Shown: positions 1 to 13,686, counted from the stretch's first letter. The stretch is 64,000 bases of DNA from WHSO01 sp963732875 (GCA_963732875.1 CAVTBD010000002.1:1364001-1428000); one strand, 5' to 3'. The notes: generated from the letters alone by a model not told the origin. Made by a program: numbers and translations.

Positions 1-777
1 GCGCTCGCGCAGATGGCCCAGAACACCGACGCCGACGTGATCGTGCTCGCGGGCGTGCACTTCATGGCCGAGACCGCGAAGCTGCTGAATCCGGAAAAGA
101 CCGTGCTGATCCCCGACGCGGGCGCCGGCTGCACGCTCGCCACCTCGATCACCGGCGCCGACGTGCGCGCGCTCAAGGAAAAGTATCCGGGCCGCCCGGT
201 CGTGACCTACGTCAATACCTCGGCCGACGTGAAGGCCGAATCCGACATCTGCTGCACCTCGTCCAACGCCGTGAAGATCGTCGAATCCCTCGGCGTGCCC
301 GAGGTCATCATGACGCCCGACGAATACCTCGCCGGCTACGTCGCCTCCCAGACCGAAGTAAAAGTGATCCCGTGGAAAGGCCATTGCGTCGTGCACCAGG
401 CCTTCACCGCCGAGGAGATCCGCGGTTACCGCAGCGCCTACAGCGACATCGCCGTGATCGCCCATCCCGAGTGCCCGGGCGACGTGCTGGCCGAAGCCGA
501 CTTCGTCGGCTCCACCTCGGCCATGATCAACTACGTGCGCACGAAGAAGCCGAAGCACGTGTTCATGGTCACCGAATGCTCCATGAGCGACAACGTCGCC
601 GCCGAGGAGCCCGAGGTCGAGTTCATCCGGCCGTGCAACCTGTGCCCCTACATGAAGATGATCTCGCTGCCGAAGATCCTGCGCTCGCTCGAAACGCTGG
701 AACCGAAGGTCGAGATTCCGGCCGACGTCGCCGAGCGCGCGCGCCTCGCGGTGCAGCGCATGCTGGACGCGAGCTAG
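1..777 (+). CDS. nadA: Quinolinate synthase NadA (3' part)
   Basis: The reading frame is open from the first base, so the gene begins outside the window; 258 codons plus stop are present. NadA condenses iminoaspartate with dihydroxyacetone phosphate to quinolinate in de novo NAD synthesis, using a [4Fe-4S] cluster. The three cluster cysteines fit the segments PDAGAGCTLA, AHPECPGD and CNLCPYMK, and the family signature TSSNAVKIV is present. It faces the ftsH-like gene tail to tail. No nadB or nadC is in view; in many genomes they adjoin nadA, so they may lie to the left. Identification is secure. Confidence 0.96.
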   Translation, partial: ALAQMAQNTDADVIVLAGVHFMAETAKLLNPEKTVLIPDAGAGCTLATSITGADVRALKEKYPGRPVVTYVNTSADVKAESDICCTSSNAVKIVESLGVPEVIMTPDEYLAGYVASQTEVKVIPWKGHCVVHQAFTAEEIRGYRSAYSDIAVIAHPECPGDVLAEADFVGSTSAMINYVRTKKPKHVFMVTECSMSDNVAAEEPEVEFIRPCNLCPYMKMISLPKILRSLETLEPKVEIPADVAERARLAVQRMLDAS

Positions 778-824
778 GGCCTCTCACCCACTTTTTGCAG
801 AAATGAACCCGGCGGGGACCGTCT

Positions 825-2775
<1,951 letters not shown>

Positions 2776-2839
2776 GTCGCTTACCTCGCTGACGGCCGGC
2801 GGTGGCGCCGACGGATACGCCTGCCGGCGCGAGGACCGA

Positions 2840-3136
2840 TCAGTTGGCGGACTGCTTCGCCTGGAACGACGCCTGCTGCGCGGGCGTCGCCTCGTTCTGG
2901 TACTTGTCCTTCCACTCGGCATAGGGCATGCCGTAAACCAGTTCGCGCGCCTGCTCGTAGTCCAGCGCGACGCCGCGCTCCTTGGCGGCCGCGACCATGT
3001 ATTTCGACAGGCAATTGCGGCAGAACCCGGCAAGGTTCATGAGGTCGATGTTCTGGACTTCGGTGTGATCGCGCAGGTGCTGGACCAGCGTGCGGAACGC
3101 GGCGGCCTCCAGCTCGGTCTGGGTCTGCTTGTCCAT
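2840..3136 (-). CDS. DUF1244 family protein
   Basis: A 98-residue soluble protein with the DUF1244 hallmark GFCRNCLSKY (two cysteines three apart) and the segment ELVYGMPYAEWKDKYQ. Small proteins of this type are common in proteobacteria and have no settled role; the cysteine pair could bind a metal or be redox active. The ATG at 3136 was chosen because GGGAGAG lies just upstream; the frame is open a further 17 codons. It reads toward the ftsH-like gene with a gap of about 65 bases, so the two could share a transcript. The tail is rich in Gln and Ala. Confidence 0.82.
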   Translation of the reverse strand: MDKQTQTELEAAAFRTLVQHLRDHTEVQNIDLMNLAGFCRNCLSKYMVAAAKERGVALDYEQARELVYGMPYAEWKDKYQNEATPAQQASFQAKQSAN

Positions 3137-3209
3137 GATGCTCTCCCGAAAATTGGCCCCCGACAAAGGGGCGGGTTTGGCTGCCATTATAGCAAACGGC
3201 GCAAGCCCG

Positions 3210-4515
3210 TCAGTGCTCGAGCCCGTGGCCGCCGAGAGCCTCGGGAACCGGGCCGCCGGTGGCCCAGTCCATGAGCTCGACCAGGTGTACCAGCGGCACG
3301 CCGAGCCGGGGCCGGAGCTGGGTCATGCAGCCGATATTGGCCGAGACCGCGAGATCGGCGTGGAGGCCCGCGAGCGCCGCCGCCTTGCGCGCGCCAAGGG
3401 TCTCGGCGAGCGCCGGCTCGAGCGCGTTGTAGGTACCGGCCGAGCCGCAGCAGGAACCGCCGTCGTCCGGCAGCGAGACGGCGAAGCCCGCGCGCCGCAG
3501 CAGCGCCACCGGCTCACCGGTCACGCGCTGACCGTTGGTGAGCGAGCACGGCGCCTGCCACGCCACCGTGAGCGGCGGCAGCACGCGGGCAAAGGCGAGG
3601 TCGAGCCCGGCGAGGTATTCGGAGGCGTCGCGGGTGAGCCCGGCCACCGCACCGGCACGGTCGCGCCACGCGTCATCGTCCCTGAACAGGTGCCCGTAGT
3701 CCTTCATCATCGTGCCGCAGCCGGCAGCGGTCTGGATCACGGCATCGAGCGCGCCGTCCCCCTGCGCGGCCTCGACCGCGGCGATCGCCGCGCGGGCATG
3801 GGCGCGCGCCGCGTCCATGCGGCCGAGGTGATGGTCGATGGCGCCGCAGCAGACAGCGTCCCGCAACACCACCGTCTCGATGCCGTGGCGCGCGAGCAGG
3901 CGGATCAGCGCGCCGTTGATCTCCGGGCGCGAGCGCCGACTGGACGCAGCCCGCGACGATCGCGACGCGGCCCCGGCGCACGCCCTCTGCCGGATAAACC
4001 CCGGGCGCGGGCCCCGGGCACGCGGCGGGCGTTGTCGTCGCCGCGATCCCGAGCGCGGCGCGCCACGGTCCGGGCAGCAGCGGCGCGAATACGCGCGCCG
4101 CGCGCGCGAGGCGGAACAGGCGCGCGGTGCGTCCGGGCGCGGTCAGGGTCCGGGCGAGCAGCGCGCGCAGTACGCGCATCATGAACGGTCGGTGCGCCTT
4201 CTCCTCCATCTCGGCATGGGCAATGTCGATCAGGCGGCGATAATCGACGCCGGACGGACAGGCCGGCATGCAGTTGAGGCATTCGAGGCAGCGGTCGAGG
4301 TGCGTGACCGCCTCGGCGGCGGGCGCGTCCCCGCTTTCCAGCATGTCGCGGATCAACCAGATGCGGCCGCGCGGCCCGTCGAGCTCGTCGCCGGTGACCG
4401 CGTAGGTGGGACAGGCGGGCGCGCAGAAGCCGCAATGGACACAGGCGCGCAGGATCACGTCGGCCTCGGCGATGCGCGGCTCGGCACGCCTCTCTTCGCT
4501 GAAACCGGTGCGCAT
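3210..4515 (-). CDS. glcF: Glycolate oxidase iron-sulfur subunit GlcF (apparent frameshift)
   Basis: GlcF carries electrons from the flavin subunits of glycolate oxidase to the membrane. Two ferredoxin-type motifs are seen near the N-terminus (CVHCGFCAPACPTY and CLECLNCMPACPSG), followed by two cysteine-rich CCG-type motifs (AVCCGAIDHH, GGSCCGSAGTYN). The ATG at 4515 directly follows the glcE stop codon, so the genes are translationally linked. The frame breaks near 3922-3926. Deleting one G (CCCGGAG to CCCGAG) restores the expected join SALAPEINGALIRLLARHG, giving about 435 residues, a normal length. The break is probably a sequence error because glcD and glcE are intact. Confidence 0.88.
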
Positions 4516-5757
4516 CTAGACGCCCTCGTACATGCGACCGGGGTTGAGCACGCCGCGCGGATCGAAGTTGCCCTTGATGCGCCGCGTGAGCGCGGCGAGC
4601 GCGCTGCTTTCCGGCGGAAACACGGGAATGCGCGCGCGCGCCGCGTCGGATGCACGCCACAGCACGGCATGGCCCTCGCCGTGAGCGGCGGCGGCACGCA
4701 CCCGTTCGGCAAGCTCGCGCGGCGTGTCGCCGGGCTCGAGCTTCGGCACCGCCAGCCACACCAGCCCGCCGAGCCAATCGAACAGCATCTCGCCACCGGT
4801 CGCCGCAGCCAGCCGGTCGAGAGCAAAGGCGGCATCGGCGGGCGGCAGGGTCAGGCGCCACAGCATGCCGTCCGGCGTTGCGGGAAGCAGCGCGCCGTCG
4901 CGCAACTCCGCCCAGAACGCGCGTGAATTATGGGTGTGCAGCTCCTCGGTGGGCGCGATCTCGGCAAGCTCGCGGCGCAATGCCCCGGCACGTTCGGCGA
5001 CCGCGCCACGCGCACCCTCGAGCCGGATCGCGGTGACCGGCCCGCCCGCGCCTGCGACATAAGACACGGCCGAGCGCGCGGCGGCGGCGGCCCCGACATG
5101 GGCGCCCGCCGATATCTCCCACGGCTCGCTCGCGGCCAGCGCCAGCGCGCCCAGCCCTTCATGGGGCGCTTCGCCGAACAGCAGCACCGTGCGCTCGGCC
5201 TCCGGGCGCGGCATCACCTTGAAGGTGACGCGCGACAGCACCGCGAGCGTGCCGAACGAGCCCGCCAACAGCTTGCCCATGTCGTAGCCGGTGACATTCT
5301 TGACCACGCGCCCGCCGGCGGCGAACAGCTCGCCGCGCCCGCTCACCGCGCGCACGCCGAGAAGATGATCGCGCGCGGCGCCCGCGAACGGTCGGCGCGG
5401 GCCCGACAGGTTGCAGGCGAACACGCCGCCGATGGTGCCCCGCCCCGCCGGCCCACCGAACAGGGGGCCGAGGTCGGGCGGCTCGAACGCGAGCCGCTGG
5501 CCGTTGCGCGCAAGCTCCGCCTCGATCTCGGCGAGCGGCGTGCCGGCCCAGGCTTCCATCGCGAGCTCGCCCGGCTCGTACCAGGTGATGCCCGCGAGGC
5601 GCGCCAGAGACAGCCCCGTTTCCGCCGCGACCGGACGGCCGAGGCCGAGCTTGGTGGCGGCGCCCGCGACCGCGAGCGTGCGGTTCCCTGTCATCGCTTC
5701 GGCGACGGCGTCGCGGAGCGCATCCTCGCTGTCGGGCGCGATCACGGAATCCGCCAT
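4516..5757 (-). CDS. glcE: Glycolate oxidase FAD-binding subunit GlcE
   Basis: 413 residues with a PCMH-type FAD-binding fold. Visible landmarks are the N-terminal AVAGAATKLGLGRP, the nucleotide-binding GGVFACNLSGPRRPFAGA and VKNVTGYDMGKLL. GlcE is the shorter of the two flavin subunits of glycolate dehydrogenase, which oxidises glycolate to glyoxylate on the membrane and feeds the respiratory chain. It starts one base after the glcD stop (TGACATG) and ends immediately before the glcF start, so glcD-E-F is a single tight operon. Confidence 0.92.
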   Translation of the reverse strand: MADSVIAPDSEDALRDAVAEAMTGNRTLAVAGAATKLGLGRPVAAETGLSLARLAGITWYEPGELAMEAWAGTPLAEIEAELARNGQRLAFEPPDLGPLFGGPAGRGTIGGVFACNLSGPRRPFAGAARDHLLGVRAVSGRGELFAAGGRVVKNVTGYDMGKLLAGSFGTLAVLSRVTFKVMPRPEAERTVLLFGEAPHEGLGALALAASEPWEISAGAHVGAAAAARSAVSYVAGAGGPVTAIRLEGARGAVAERAGALRRELAEIAPTEELHTHNSRAFWAELRDGALLPATPDGMLWRLTLPPADAAFALDRLAAATGGEMLFDWLGGLVWLAVPKLEPGDTPRELAERVRAAAAHGEGHAVLWRASDAARARIPVFPPESSALAALTRRIKGNFDPRGVLNPGRMYEGV

Positions 5758-5758
5758 G

Positions 5759-7270
5759 TCAGAACCGCTCGATGTCGGGGTGCGGCAGGCGTCCGCCGTG
5801 GACGTGCAGGCGGCCGAGCTCGGCGCAGCGGTGCAGTGTCGGGAACACCTTGCCGGGGTTGAGCAATCCGTCGGCGTCGAACGCGCATTTGAGGCGCTGC
5901 TGGTGGGCGAGATCGTCGGCGCTGAACACCTCGCCCATCAGGTCGCGCTTCTCGACGCCAACGCCGTGCTCGCCGGTGAGCACGCCACCGACCGCGACGC
6001 ACAGCCGCAGGATCTCGGCACCGAACGCCTCGGCCCTCTCGAGCTGACCCGGCGCGTTGGCGTCGTACAGGATCAGGGGATGGAGATTTCCGTCGCCGGC
6101 ATGGAACACGTTGGCGACGCCCAACCCGTAGCGCGCGGACATCTCGCCGATGCGGGTCAGCACCTCCGGCAGGCGCCCGCGCGGGATGGTGCCGTCCATG
6201 CAGTAGTAATCGGGCGCGATCCGCCCGACCGCCGGAAACGCCGCCTTGCGCCCGGCCCAGAAGCGCAGCCGCTCTTCTTCCGAACCGCTCGCGCGCAGGC
6301 TGGTGGCGCCGGCCGCGCGTGCGATCTCCTCGACCCGTCCGGCAGCGACCGCGACCTCGGCGGCGGGCCCGTCCACCTCGACGATCAGCAGCGCCTCGGC
6401 ATCCAGGGGGTAGACGGCGCCGTCGCGCGAAGGCGCGCCCTGCGAAAGGTATGCCTCGGCGGCGTGGATCGCGGGCCGGTCCATCATCTCCATGCCGGCC
6501 GGGATGATGCCGGCGCGGATCACGTCGCCGACGCAGCGCGCGGCATCCTCCACCCGGGCGAAGCCCGCGAGCAGCGCACGCGACGATTCGGGCACGCGCA
6601 GGATACGCACCGTGACCTCGGTGACCACGCCGAGCAGACCTTCGGATCCCGCGATCACGCCCATCAGGTCGAGGCCGGGCGCATCCAGCCCCTTGCCGCC
6701 GAGACGCACCGATTCGCCTGTCAGCAGCGCCACCTCGAGGCCGAGGATGTTGTTGGTGGTGAGTCCGTATTTCAGGCAATGCACGCCGCCCGCGTTCTCG
6801 GCGACGTTGCCGCCGATGGTGCAGGCGACCTGGCTCGACGGATCGGGCGCGTAGTAATAGCCCTTGTCGCGCACCGCATGGGTGACGGCGAGGTTGGTGA
6901 CGCCGGGCTCGGCGGTCACGGTGCGGTTGGCGATGTCGACGTCGAGGATGCGGTTGAGACGCGAGAGCCCGAGGGTGATCCCGTCGGCAAGCGGCAGGGC
7001 GCCACCCGACAGCGAGGTGCCGGCGCCGCGCGGCACGATCTTGATGCCTTCGCGCCCGCAGAAGCCGAGCACCGCGGCAACCTCGGCGCGGGTGCCGGGC
7101 AGCGCGGCGATCAGCGGCTGCTGGCGGTAGGCGGTGAGCCCGTCGCTCTCGTAGGCCGACAGCTCGGCGGCCCGGTCGATCACCAGGCTGTCCGGCATCA
7201 GGCGGCGGAGCGCCCGGGCGATCTCGGCGCGGCGCGCGATCACCGCCTTGTCGGGCAACGGCATGTCCAT
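5759..7270 (-). CDS. glcD: Glycolate oxidase subunit GlcD
   Basis: 503-residue FAD-linked oxidase of the PCMH/GlcD family and the catalytic subunit of glycolate dehydrogenase. Seen are the FAD-binding stretch IVPRGAGTSLSGGALPL, the segment GGNVAENAGGVHCLKYG, and the C-terminal GEHGVGVEKRDLM and DADGLLNPGKVFP that typify GlcD and D-lactate dehydrogenases. The ATG at 7270 is preferred because GGGGGA lies about nine bases upstream; in-frame codons continue upstream to 7330 without an obvious ribosome site. It is first in the glcDEF operon and diverges from pyk about 130 bases away. No glcC-type regulator is visible nearby. Confidence 0.93.
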   Translation of the reverse strand: MDMPLPDKAVIARRAEIARALRRLMPDSLVIDRAAELSAYESDGLTAYRQQPLIAALPGTRAEVAAVLGFCGREGIKIVPRGAGTSLSGGALPLADGITLGLSRLNRILDVDIANRTVTAEPGVTNLAVTHAVRDKGYYYAPDPSSQVACTIGGNVAENAGGVHCLKYGLTTNNILGLEVALLTGESVRLGGKGLDAPGLDLMGVIAGSEGLLGVVTEVTVRILRVPESSRALLAGFARVEDAARCVGDVIRAGIIPAGMEMMDRPAIHAAEAYLSQGAPSRDGAVYPLDAEALLIVEVDGPAAEVAVAAGRVEEIARAAGATSLRASGSEEERLRFWAGRKAAFPAVGRIAPDYYCMDGTIPRGRLPEVLTRIGEMSARYGLGVANVFHAGDGNLHPLILYDANAPGQLERAEAFGAEILRLCVAVGGVLTGEHGVGVEKRDLMGEVFSADDLAHQQRLKCAFDADGLLNPGKVFPTLHRCAELGRLHVHGGRLPHPDIERF

Positions 7271-7404
7271 GCGAAGCGTCCCCCAGGATGTGGTGTCGCG
7301 ATCATACCGGGGCAGTGCCGTCCTGATCAATGCGACGGCATGAAAAAGCGATACGAGTCAAAGACGTACTGGAAAGTGTCATGGACCCGGCGTAGTCTCG
7401 CCCC

Positions 7405-8829
7405 ATGAAGCGCTTTCGCAGTGCCAAGATCATCGCCACCCTCGGGCCGGCCAGCCAGTCGTTCCGCCAGATCGAAACCCTCCACCGCCGCGGCGCGGAC
7501 GTATTCCGCCTCAACTGCAGCCACGGCACCCACGAAGACCTCGCCGGTCTGGTCGAGATCATCCGCAAGGTCGAGCACAAGTACGGCCGGCCGATCGCGA
7601 TCCTGATGGACCTGCAGGGGCCCAAGCTGCGCATCGGCACGTTCGAGGAAGGCAAGGTGGCGCTCAGGACGGGCGCGCCGTTCCGCCTCGACATGGAGGC
7701 GAAGAAGGAGGGCGACGAAAGCCGCGTCGCCCTGCCCCACCCGGAAGTGTTCGCCGCGATCAGGCCCAAGACGCATCTTCTGCTCGACGACGGCCGTATC
7801 CGGCTGCGCGTCGACAAGGTCGGGCACGACTTCGCCGAGACCCGCGTGCTCATCGGCGGCACGCTGTCGGACCACAAGGGCCTCAACGTGCCCAACACGC
7901 TGCTGCCGGTGAAGGCGCTGACCGACAAGGACAGCAAGGACCTCCGCTTCGCGCTCGCCAATGGCGCGGACTGGGTCGGGCTGAGCTTCATCCAGCGCCC
8001 CGAGGACGTGGCCGAGGTGCGCGAGATCGTGAAGGGCCGCGCCGGGATCATGGCGAAGCTGGAGAAGCCGTCGGCGATCAAGGCGCTCGACAGCATCATC
8101 GCGCTGTCGGACGCGGTCATGGTCGCGCGCGGCGACCTCGGCGTGGAGATGCCGCCCGAGGACGTGCCGAGCCTGCAGAAATACATCGTGCGGCGCTCGC
8201 GCGAGGCGGGCAAGCCGGTGGTGGTCGCGACCCAGATGCTGGAATCGATGATCAGCTCGCCGGCGCCGACGCGCGCGGAAGCCTCCGACGTCGCCACCGC
8301 GATCTACGAGGGCGCCGACGCGGTCATGCTGTCGGCGGAGACCGCCGTCGGCAACCACGGCGGCGCCGCGGTGACGATCATGGAACGCATCATCCGCCGG
8401 GTGGAGCGCGATCCGCATTTCCGCCGCCTGATGGAAAGCACCCGGGTCGAGACCCAGCATACCGACGCCGACGCGATCACCGCGGCGGCGCGGCAGGTCG
8501 CCCACACCATCTCGGCGGCGGCGATCGTCACCTACACCTCGTCGGGCTCGACCACCCTGCGCGCCTCGCGCCAGCGCGCCTCGGTGCCGGTGCTGTGCCT
8601 GACCTCGAAGCTCGACACCGCGCGCCGCATGGCGGTCGCGTGGGGCGTCTACGCGGTCCATGCCACCGACGTACGGACGTTCTCCCAGATGGTGCTGCAC
8701 GCCTCGCGCATCGCCGAGCGCGAGGGCTTCGCGCGCAATCTCCAGAAGCTGGTGGTTACCGCCGGCGTTCCGTTCGGTACGCCGGGCTCGACCAACGTGC
8801 TGCGCATCCACACCGTGCATCACGAATAG
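7405..8829 (+). CDS. pyk: Pyruvate kinase
   Basis: 474 residues. The enzyme makes pyruvate and ATP from phosphoenolpyruvate in the last step of glycolysis. The N-terminal barrel shows AKIIATLGPASQS, FRLNCSHGTHEDL and LMDLQGPKLRIGTF. The catalytic and divalent-cation region shows IMAKLEKPSAIKALD and MVARGDLGVEMPPEDVP, followed by VVVATQMLESMI. The C-terminal allosteric-type domain is complete. It diverges from glcD and converges on the L36 gene across a hairpin at 8869-8890. Confidence 0.96.
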   Translation: MKRFRSAKIIATLGPASQSFRQIETLHRRGADVFRLNCSHGTHEDLAGLVEIIRKVEHKYGRPIAILMDLQGPKLRIGTFEEGKVALRTGAPFRLDMEAKKEGDESRVALPHPEVFAAIRPKTHLLLDDGRIRLRVDKVGHDFAETRVLIGGTLSDHKGLNVPNTLLPVKALTDKDSKDLRFALANGADWVGLSFIQRPEDVAEVREIVKGRAGIMAKLEKPSAIKALDSIIALSDAVMVARGDLGVEMPPEDVPSLQKYIVRRSREAGKPVVVATQMLESMISSPAPTRAEASDVATAIYEGADAVMLSAETAVGNHGGAAVTIMERIIRRVERDPHFRRLMESTRVETQHTDADAITAAARQVAHTISAAAIVTYTSSGSTTLRASRQRASVPVLCLTSKLDTARRMAVAWGVYAVHATDVRTFSQMVLHASRIAEREGFARNLQKLVVTAGVPFGTPGSTNVLRIHTVHHE

Positions 8830-8868
8830 GGGCGGCTCCGCTCCGGAAGCGCCCGCCCCAAAAGCAAA

Positions 8869-8890
8869 GCGCCGGCCTGATGGCCGGCGC
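8869..8890. terminator. Bidirectional terminator between pyk and rpmJ
   Basis: Nine-base perfect arms (GCGCCGGCC / GGCCGGCGC) enclose TGAT. On the minus strand the stem is followed by TTTGCTTTT, a good U-tract for the L36 gene; on the plus strand the run is weaker (CGTCGTTT). Confidence 0.7.
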
Positions 8891-8914
8891 CGTCGTTTCC
8901 GCGGATGCGGCGGA

Positions 8915-9040
8915 TCAGCCCTGGCGGGCCTTGAGGCGCGGGTTCTTCTTGTTGATGACGTAGACCCGCCCCTTGCGCCGAACGATGCGGCAGTTCTTGT
9001 CGCGGGTCTTGGCCGACTTGAGCGAGTTCAGGATCTTCAT
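8915..9040 (-). CDS. rpmJ: 50S ribosomal protein L36 (short zinc-lacking form)
   Basis: 41 residues starting MKILNSLKSAKTRDKNC, very basic, with the L36 core VRRKGRVYVINKKNPRLKARQG. It lacks the four zinc ligands of the CxxC-type L36, so it is the C-minus (ykgO-like) variant usual in alphaproteobacteria. The ATG at 9040 defines a full-length L36; the longer open frame upstream is not needed. It stands alone between pyk and a methyltransferase gene and has its own terminator. Confidence 0.95.
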   Translation of the reverse strand: MKILNSLKSAKTRDKNCRIVRRKGRVYVINKKNPRLKARQG

Positions 9041-9164
9041 CGACGTGTCCTCATGGCGGTGCCGGCCGGGCTTCCCCGGCGGCGCGGGGCGGAACATACG
9101 GGCTCGGACGGGGCCTGTCAACCGCGCCGGACGGGGCCCGGCAGGGGGCCTGGAACCGAACGTC

Positions 9165-10202
9165 TCACACGCCCTTGGGACGGAGCGCCACGAACTTGCG
9201 GATGGTGACCAGCCCCGCGTCCATGACCGCGACCCGGTTGCCCCACAGCTCGGCGAAGCCCAGCAGCGCCTCGATGATATCGCCAGGAATCCCGGACTTC
9301 TCGTGGGCCGCAACGAAGGCGCCGAAGCCCCGTAAGATGTCGCACCGCTGCCCGGCGGTGATGTCCTGGGCGACCCGGAGGTCGAAGCCGATGGCGGTCA
9401 GCATCTTCTCGGCCTCGGCGGAAGTCCAGGGATGGACCGGGTGGGGCTCGCTCTGCATCCAGCGCAGCACGCGCGGGTCATCGGCGGCGCCTTCGGCGAC
9501 GAAATAGTCGGTGAACACGAACGGGCTGAACGGCTTGAGGCCTTCGAAGATGCCCTCCACCAGGCGCGACCTGTTGGCGACCGTGAACAGCACGTCGCGC
9601 GAGAAGGCGCAGTCGTAGACGCCGGGCTTGATCTCGAGGGTCTCGAGATCGGCGTGCTGGATGGTCGCCTTGTCGGACAGCTTCATCCGGACCTTCATCG
9701 GCTTGAGCGAGGAGCCGCCGGTGGTCTTCTTGAGGTTGCGCAGGCGCGCCGGGTCCAGAGCCGCCTCGGCCAGCGCGGCATCGGGCTCGTAGGCCGTCAC
9801 CCAGCCTTCGTATTCCGAGGCGATGGCCCGGGCAGAGCCGCCCAGGCCGGCGCCGATGTTGAGCACGTTGACCTCCTGGCCGAGGCCGAAGGCGCCGATC
9901 ATGTCGAGGGTGCCTTCGGTGCCGCCCGGCACGATCTCGCCGTTGCCGAACAGCATTTCGGTCACGGCGATGCGCGAATTGGACCAGAACGCCCCCGGAC
10001 CTTCCGGCTCGGGCTCCTCGACCACGGCGCCGATCAACTCGAGCACGGCCGCGTTATCGCCGCCGCCGCGCTCGGCCTCGGCCGCCAGAACCTCCTGCAC
10101 CGAGGCGCCGTGCCACCACGCCCGCAGGCGCAGCTTGAGCGGCACGGCACCGTCGTCGGCATGGACGGGCAGGGTATGCTTCAAGGCCTGGGTAACGCTC
10201 AT
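9165..10202 (-). CDS. SAM-dependent methyltransferase, class I
   Basis: 345 residues. A Rossmann-type methyltransferase core is recognised by motif I VNVLNIGAGLGGSARA (about residues 112-127) followed by the acidic strand end AYEPD. Later segments VYDCAFSRDVLFTV and PFVFTDYFV fit motifs IV-V. An unusual N-terminal region of about 100 residues precedes the core. The arrangement recalls phosphoethanolamine- or sarcosine-type N-methyltransferases, but I cannot assign a substrate. It stands alone and diverges from the sterol-desaturase-like gene. Confidence 0.7.
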   Translation of the reverse strand: MSVTQALKHTLPVHADDGAVPLKLRLRAWWHGASVQEVLAAEAERGGGDNAAVLELIGAVVEEPEPEGPGAFWSNSRIAVTEMLFGNGEIVPGGTEGTLDMIGAFGLGQEVNVLNIGAGLGGSARAIASEYEGWVTAYEPDAALAEAALDPARLRNLKKTTGGSSLKPMKVRMKLSDKATIQHADLETLEIKPGVYDCAFSRDVLFTVANRSRLVEGIFEGLKPFSPFVFTDYFVAEGAADDPRVLRWMQSEPHPVHPWTSAEAEKMLTAIGFDLRVAQDITAGQRCDILRGFGAFVAAHEKSGIPGDIIEALLGFAELWGNRVAVMDAGLVTIRKFVALRPKGV

Positions 10203-10418
10203 GACGATCCGGTCTACTTGATTCGGGACGTCACCGAACCCTTCCCCATCCAGGCGCGGCGGACTTGCGCGGCCGCCGACGGCAGGCTCATCCCGCTGCC
10301 AACACCCGCATTTGCGTTAAATGGTATTTGAGCCATATTAATAAATCCCTAAGCATGCAACCGGCATGAAACGTGATAGCCTGCGGCATAAATCACGGAA
10401 AAGACTGACGAAATTTCC

Positions 10419-11252
10419 ATGCCCGAGCTTCAGGTGTCCGACTTCCTGACCGCCCACGAGCCGGTGCTGCGCCTCGCCGCGTTCCTCGCCATTGCCGGCG
10501 TCCTGGCGGGCTGGGAGGCGCTCCGGCCGCGCCGGCCGCTGGCGCGCGGACGCCGGCGGCGCTGGCCGGTCAACATCGCCATGGTGGCGCTCGACACGGT
10601 GCTGGTACGCGTCATCTTCCCGGCCTCGGTGGTGGCGGGTATCGCCGCTTGGACGGCGGTGCGACACCTCGGCCTGTTCAACGCGGTCGCGGCGCCCGCC
10701 GGGCTCGCGCTCGCCGCCTCGGTGGTGGCGCTCGACCTCGTCATCTACGGCCAGCACGTGGCGATGCACCGGGTGCCGGCGCTGTGGCGGCTGCACCGCA
10801 TGCACCACACCGACCTCGACGTCGACTTCACCACCGCGCTGCGCTTCCATCCCGGCGAGATCGTGCTGTCGGTGCTGGTCAAGGCGGCCGCGGTGGTCGC
10901 GCTCGGCGCCCCGGTCGCGGCCGTGATCGCGTTCGAGGCGATCCTCAACGGCGCGGCCATGTTCAACCACGGCAATATCTATCTCACCGGCACGCCCGAC
11001 CGGGCAATCCGCGCCATCGTCGTCACGCCCGACATGCACCGGGTGCACCATTCGGTGATCGGCGCCGAGACCAACAGCAACTTCGGCTTCTGCCTGTCGC
11101 TGTGGGACCGGCTGTTCGGCACCTACCGCGAGCGGCCCGCCGCCGGCCACGAGGCCATGGTGATCGGCCTTCCGGCGTTCCGCGCCGATACCGACCAGGG
11201 CTTCGGGCGCCTGCTCGCGAACCCGCTCGCCGCCGGCAAACCGCCCGCCTGA
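10419..11252 (+). CDS. Sterol desaturase / fatty acid hydroxylase superfamily membrane protein
   Basis: 277 residues with four or more hydrophobic segments and the histidine clusters that bind the di-iron centre in this superfamily: HVAMHRVP, LHRMHH, FNHGN and HRVHHSV near the C-terminus. Members hydroxylate or desaturate membrane lipids such as sterols, hopanoids, carotenoids or ether lipids; the substrate is not evident here. The N-terminus is soluble for about 15 residues, then membrane-embedded. Codon use matches the surrounding core genome. No lipid-biosynthesis neighbour helps narrow the role. Confidence 0.83.
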   Translation: MPELQVSDFLTAHEPVLRLAAFLAIAGVLAGWEALRPRRPLARGRRRRWPVNIAMVALDTVLVRVIFPASVVAGIAAWTAVRHLGLFNAVAAPAGLALAASVVALDLVIYGQHVAMHRVPALWRLHRMHHTDLDVDFTTALRFHPGEIVLSVLVKAAAVVALGAPVAAVIAFEAILNGAAMFNHGNIYLTGTPDRAIRAIVVTPDMHRVHHSVIGAETNSNFGFCLSLWDRLFGTYRERPAAGHEAMVIGLPAFRADTDQGFGRLLANPLAAGKPPA

Positions 11253-11325
11253 CTCCCATTCCGTCCTGTTTTCGCCGCCCGCGGGAATTGGCCCGGGACT
11301 TGCGCTGTCTTACAGGTACAACCCC

Positions 11326-11439
11326 GTGAGGCAGATCGTGACCCTTGGTGTTTTCCTCGCTTCCGCCGGCCTGTTCCTGGTGTGCGTCGGGCTGACCGGC
11401 CGCCTGGTCGTCTGGATACTCGAGCAGTTCCCCCGCTGA
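11326..11439 (+). CDS. Possible 37-residue single-pass membrane peptide
   Basis: A GTG-started frame reads VRQIVTLGVFLASAGLFLVC and continues to ILEQFPR before TGA. It has one clean hydrophobic segment of about 20 residues with a basic N-terminus and a charged tail, in the gap between the desaturase-like gene and the histidine kinase. There is no strong ribosome-binding site, only CAGG about 12 bases upstream. The hydrophobicity pattern is the sole support. Confidence 0.3.
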   Translation: MRQIVTLGVFLASAGLFLVCVGLTGRLVVWILEQFPR

Positions 11440-11613
11440 AGCCGCCCGCCCGGGCGCCCAATCGCCGGGCACATGCCCGTCCACCGGGCAGCATTATCGC
11501 AACCCACGCAAAGGGAATGGCGTAGGCATATGCCCGTATCAACCTGTCGTTAACCACTCGCGGCCCACTCTAGGGTTTCTCCCGGCCGGACCAGGGAAAC
11601 CGAAAGCCGCGAC

Positions 11614-13525
<1,912 letters not shown>

Positions 13526-13572
13526 GCGGCAGGGCATACTCCCTCCCTCGCCCGGCGCTGGTCCTTTTTTCT

Positions 13573-13686
13573 TCGTCACCCCCGCGCAGGCGGGGGTCCA
13601 TGGTGCCGTCGCTGGATTCCCGGGCGCGCCCAACTGGCGCGCAAATCAAAGAGAGCGGGCGGTCGCCCGCGGGCGCGGGAATGACG
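13573..13686. repeat. MITE-like repeat, copy 1
   Basis: A unit of about 114 bp opens with CGTCACCCCCGCGC and closes with GCGCGGGAATGACG, which are imperfect inverted termini. It contains a roughly 65-bp core starting GGGCGCGCCCAACTGGCGCG that recurs almost unchanged in copy 2, 230 bp away. No coding capacity. Confidence 0.75.
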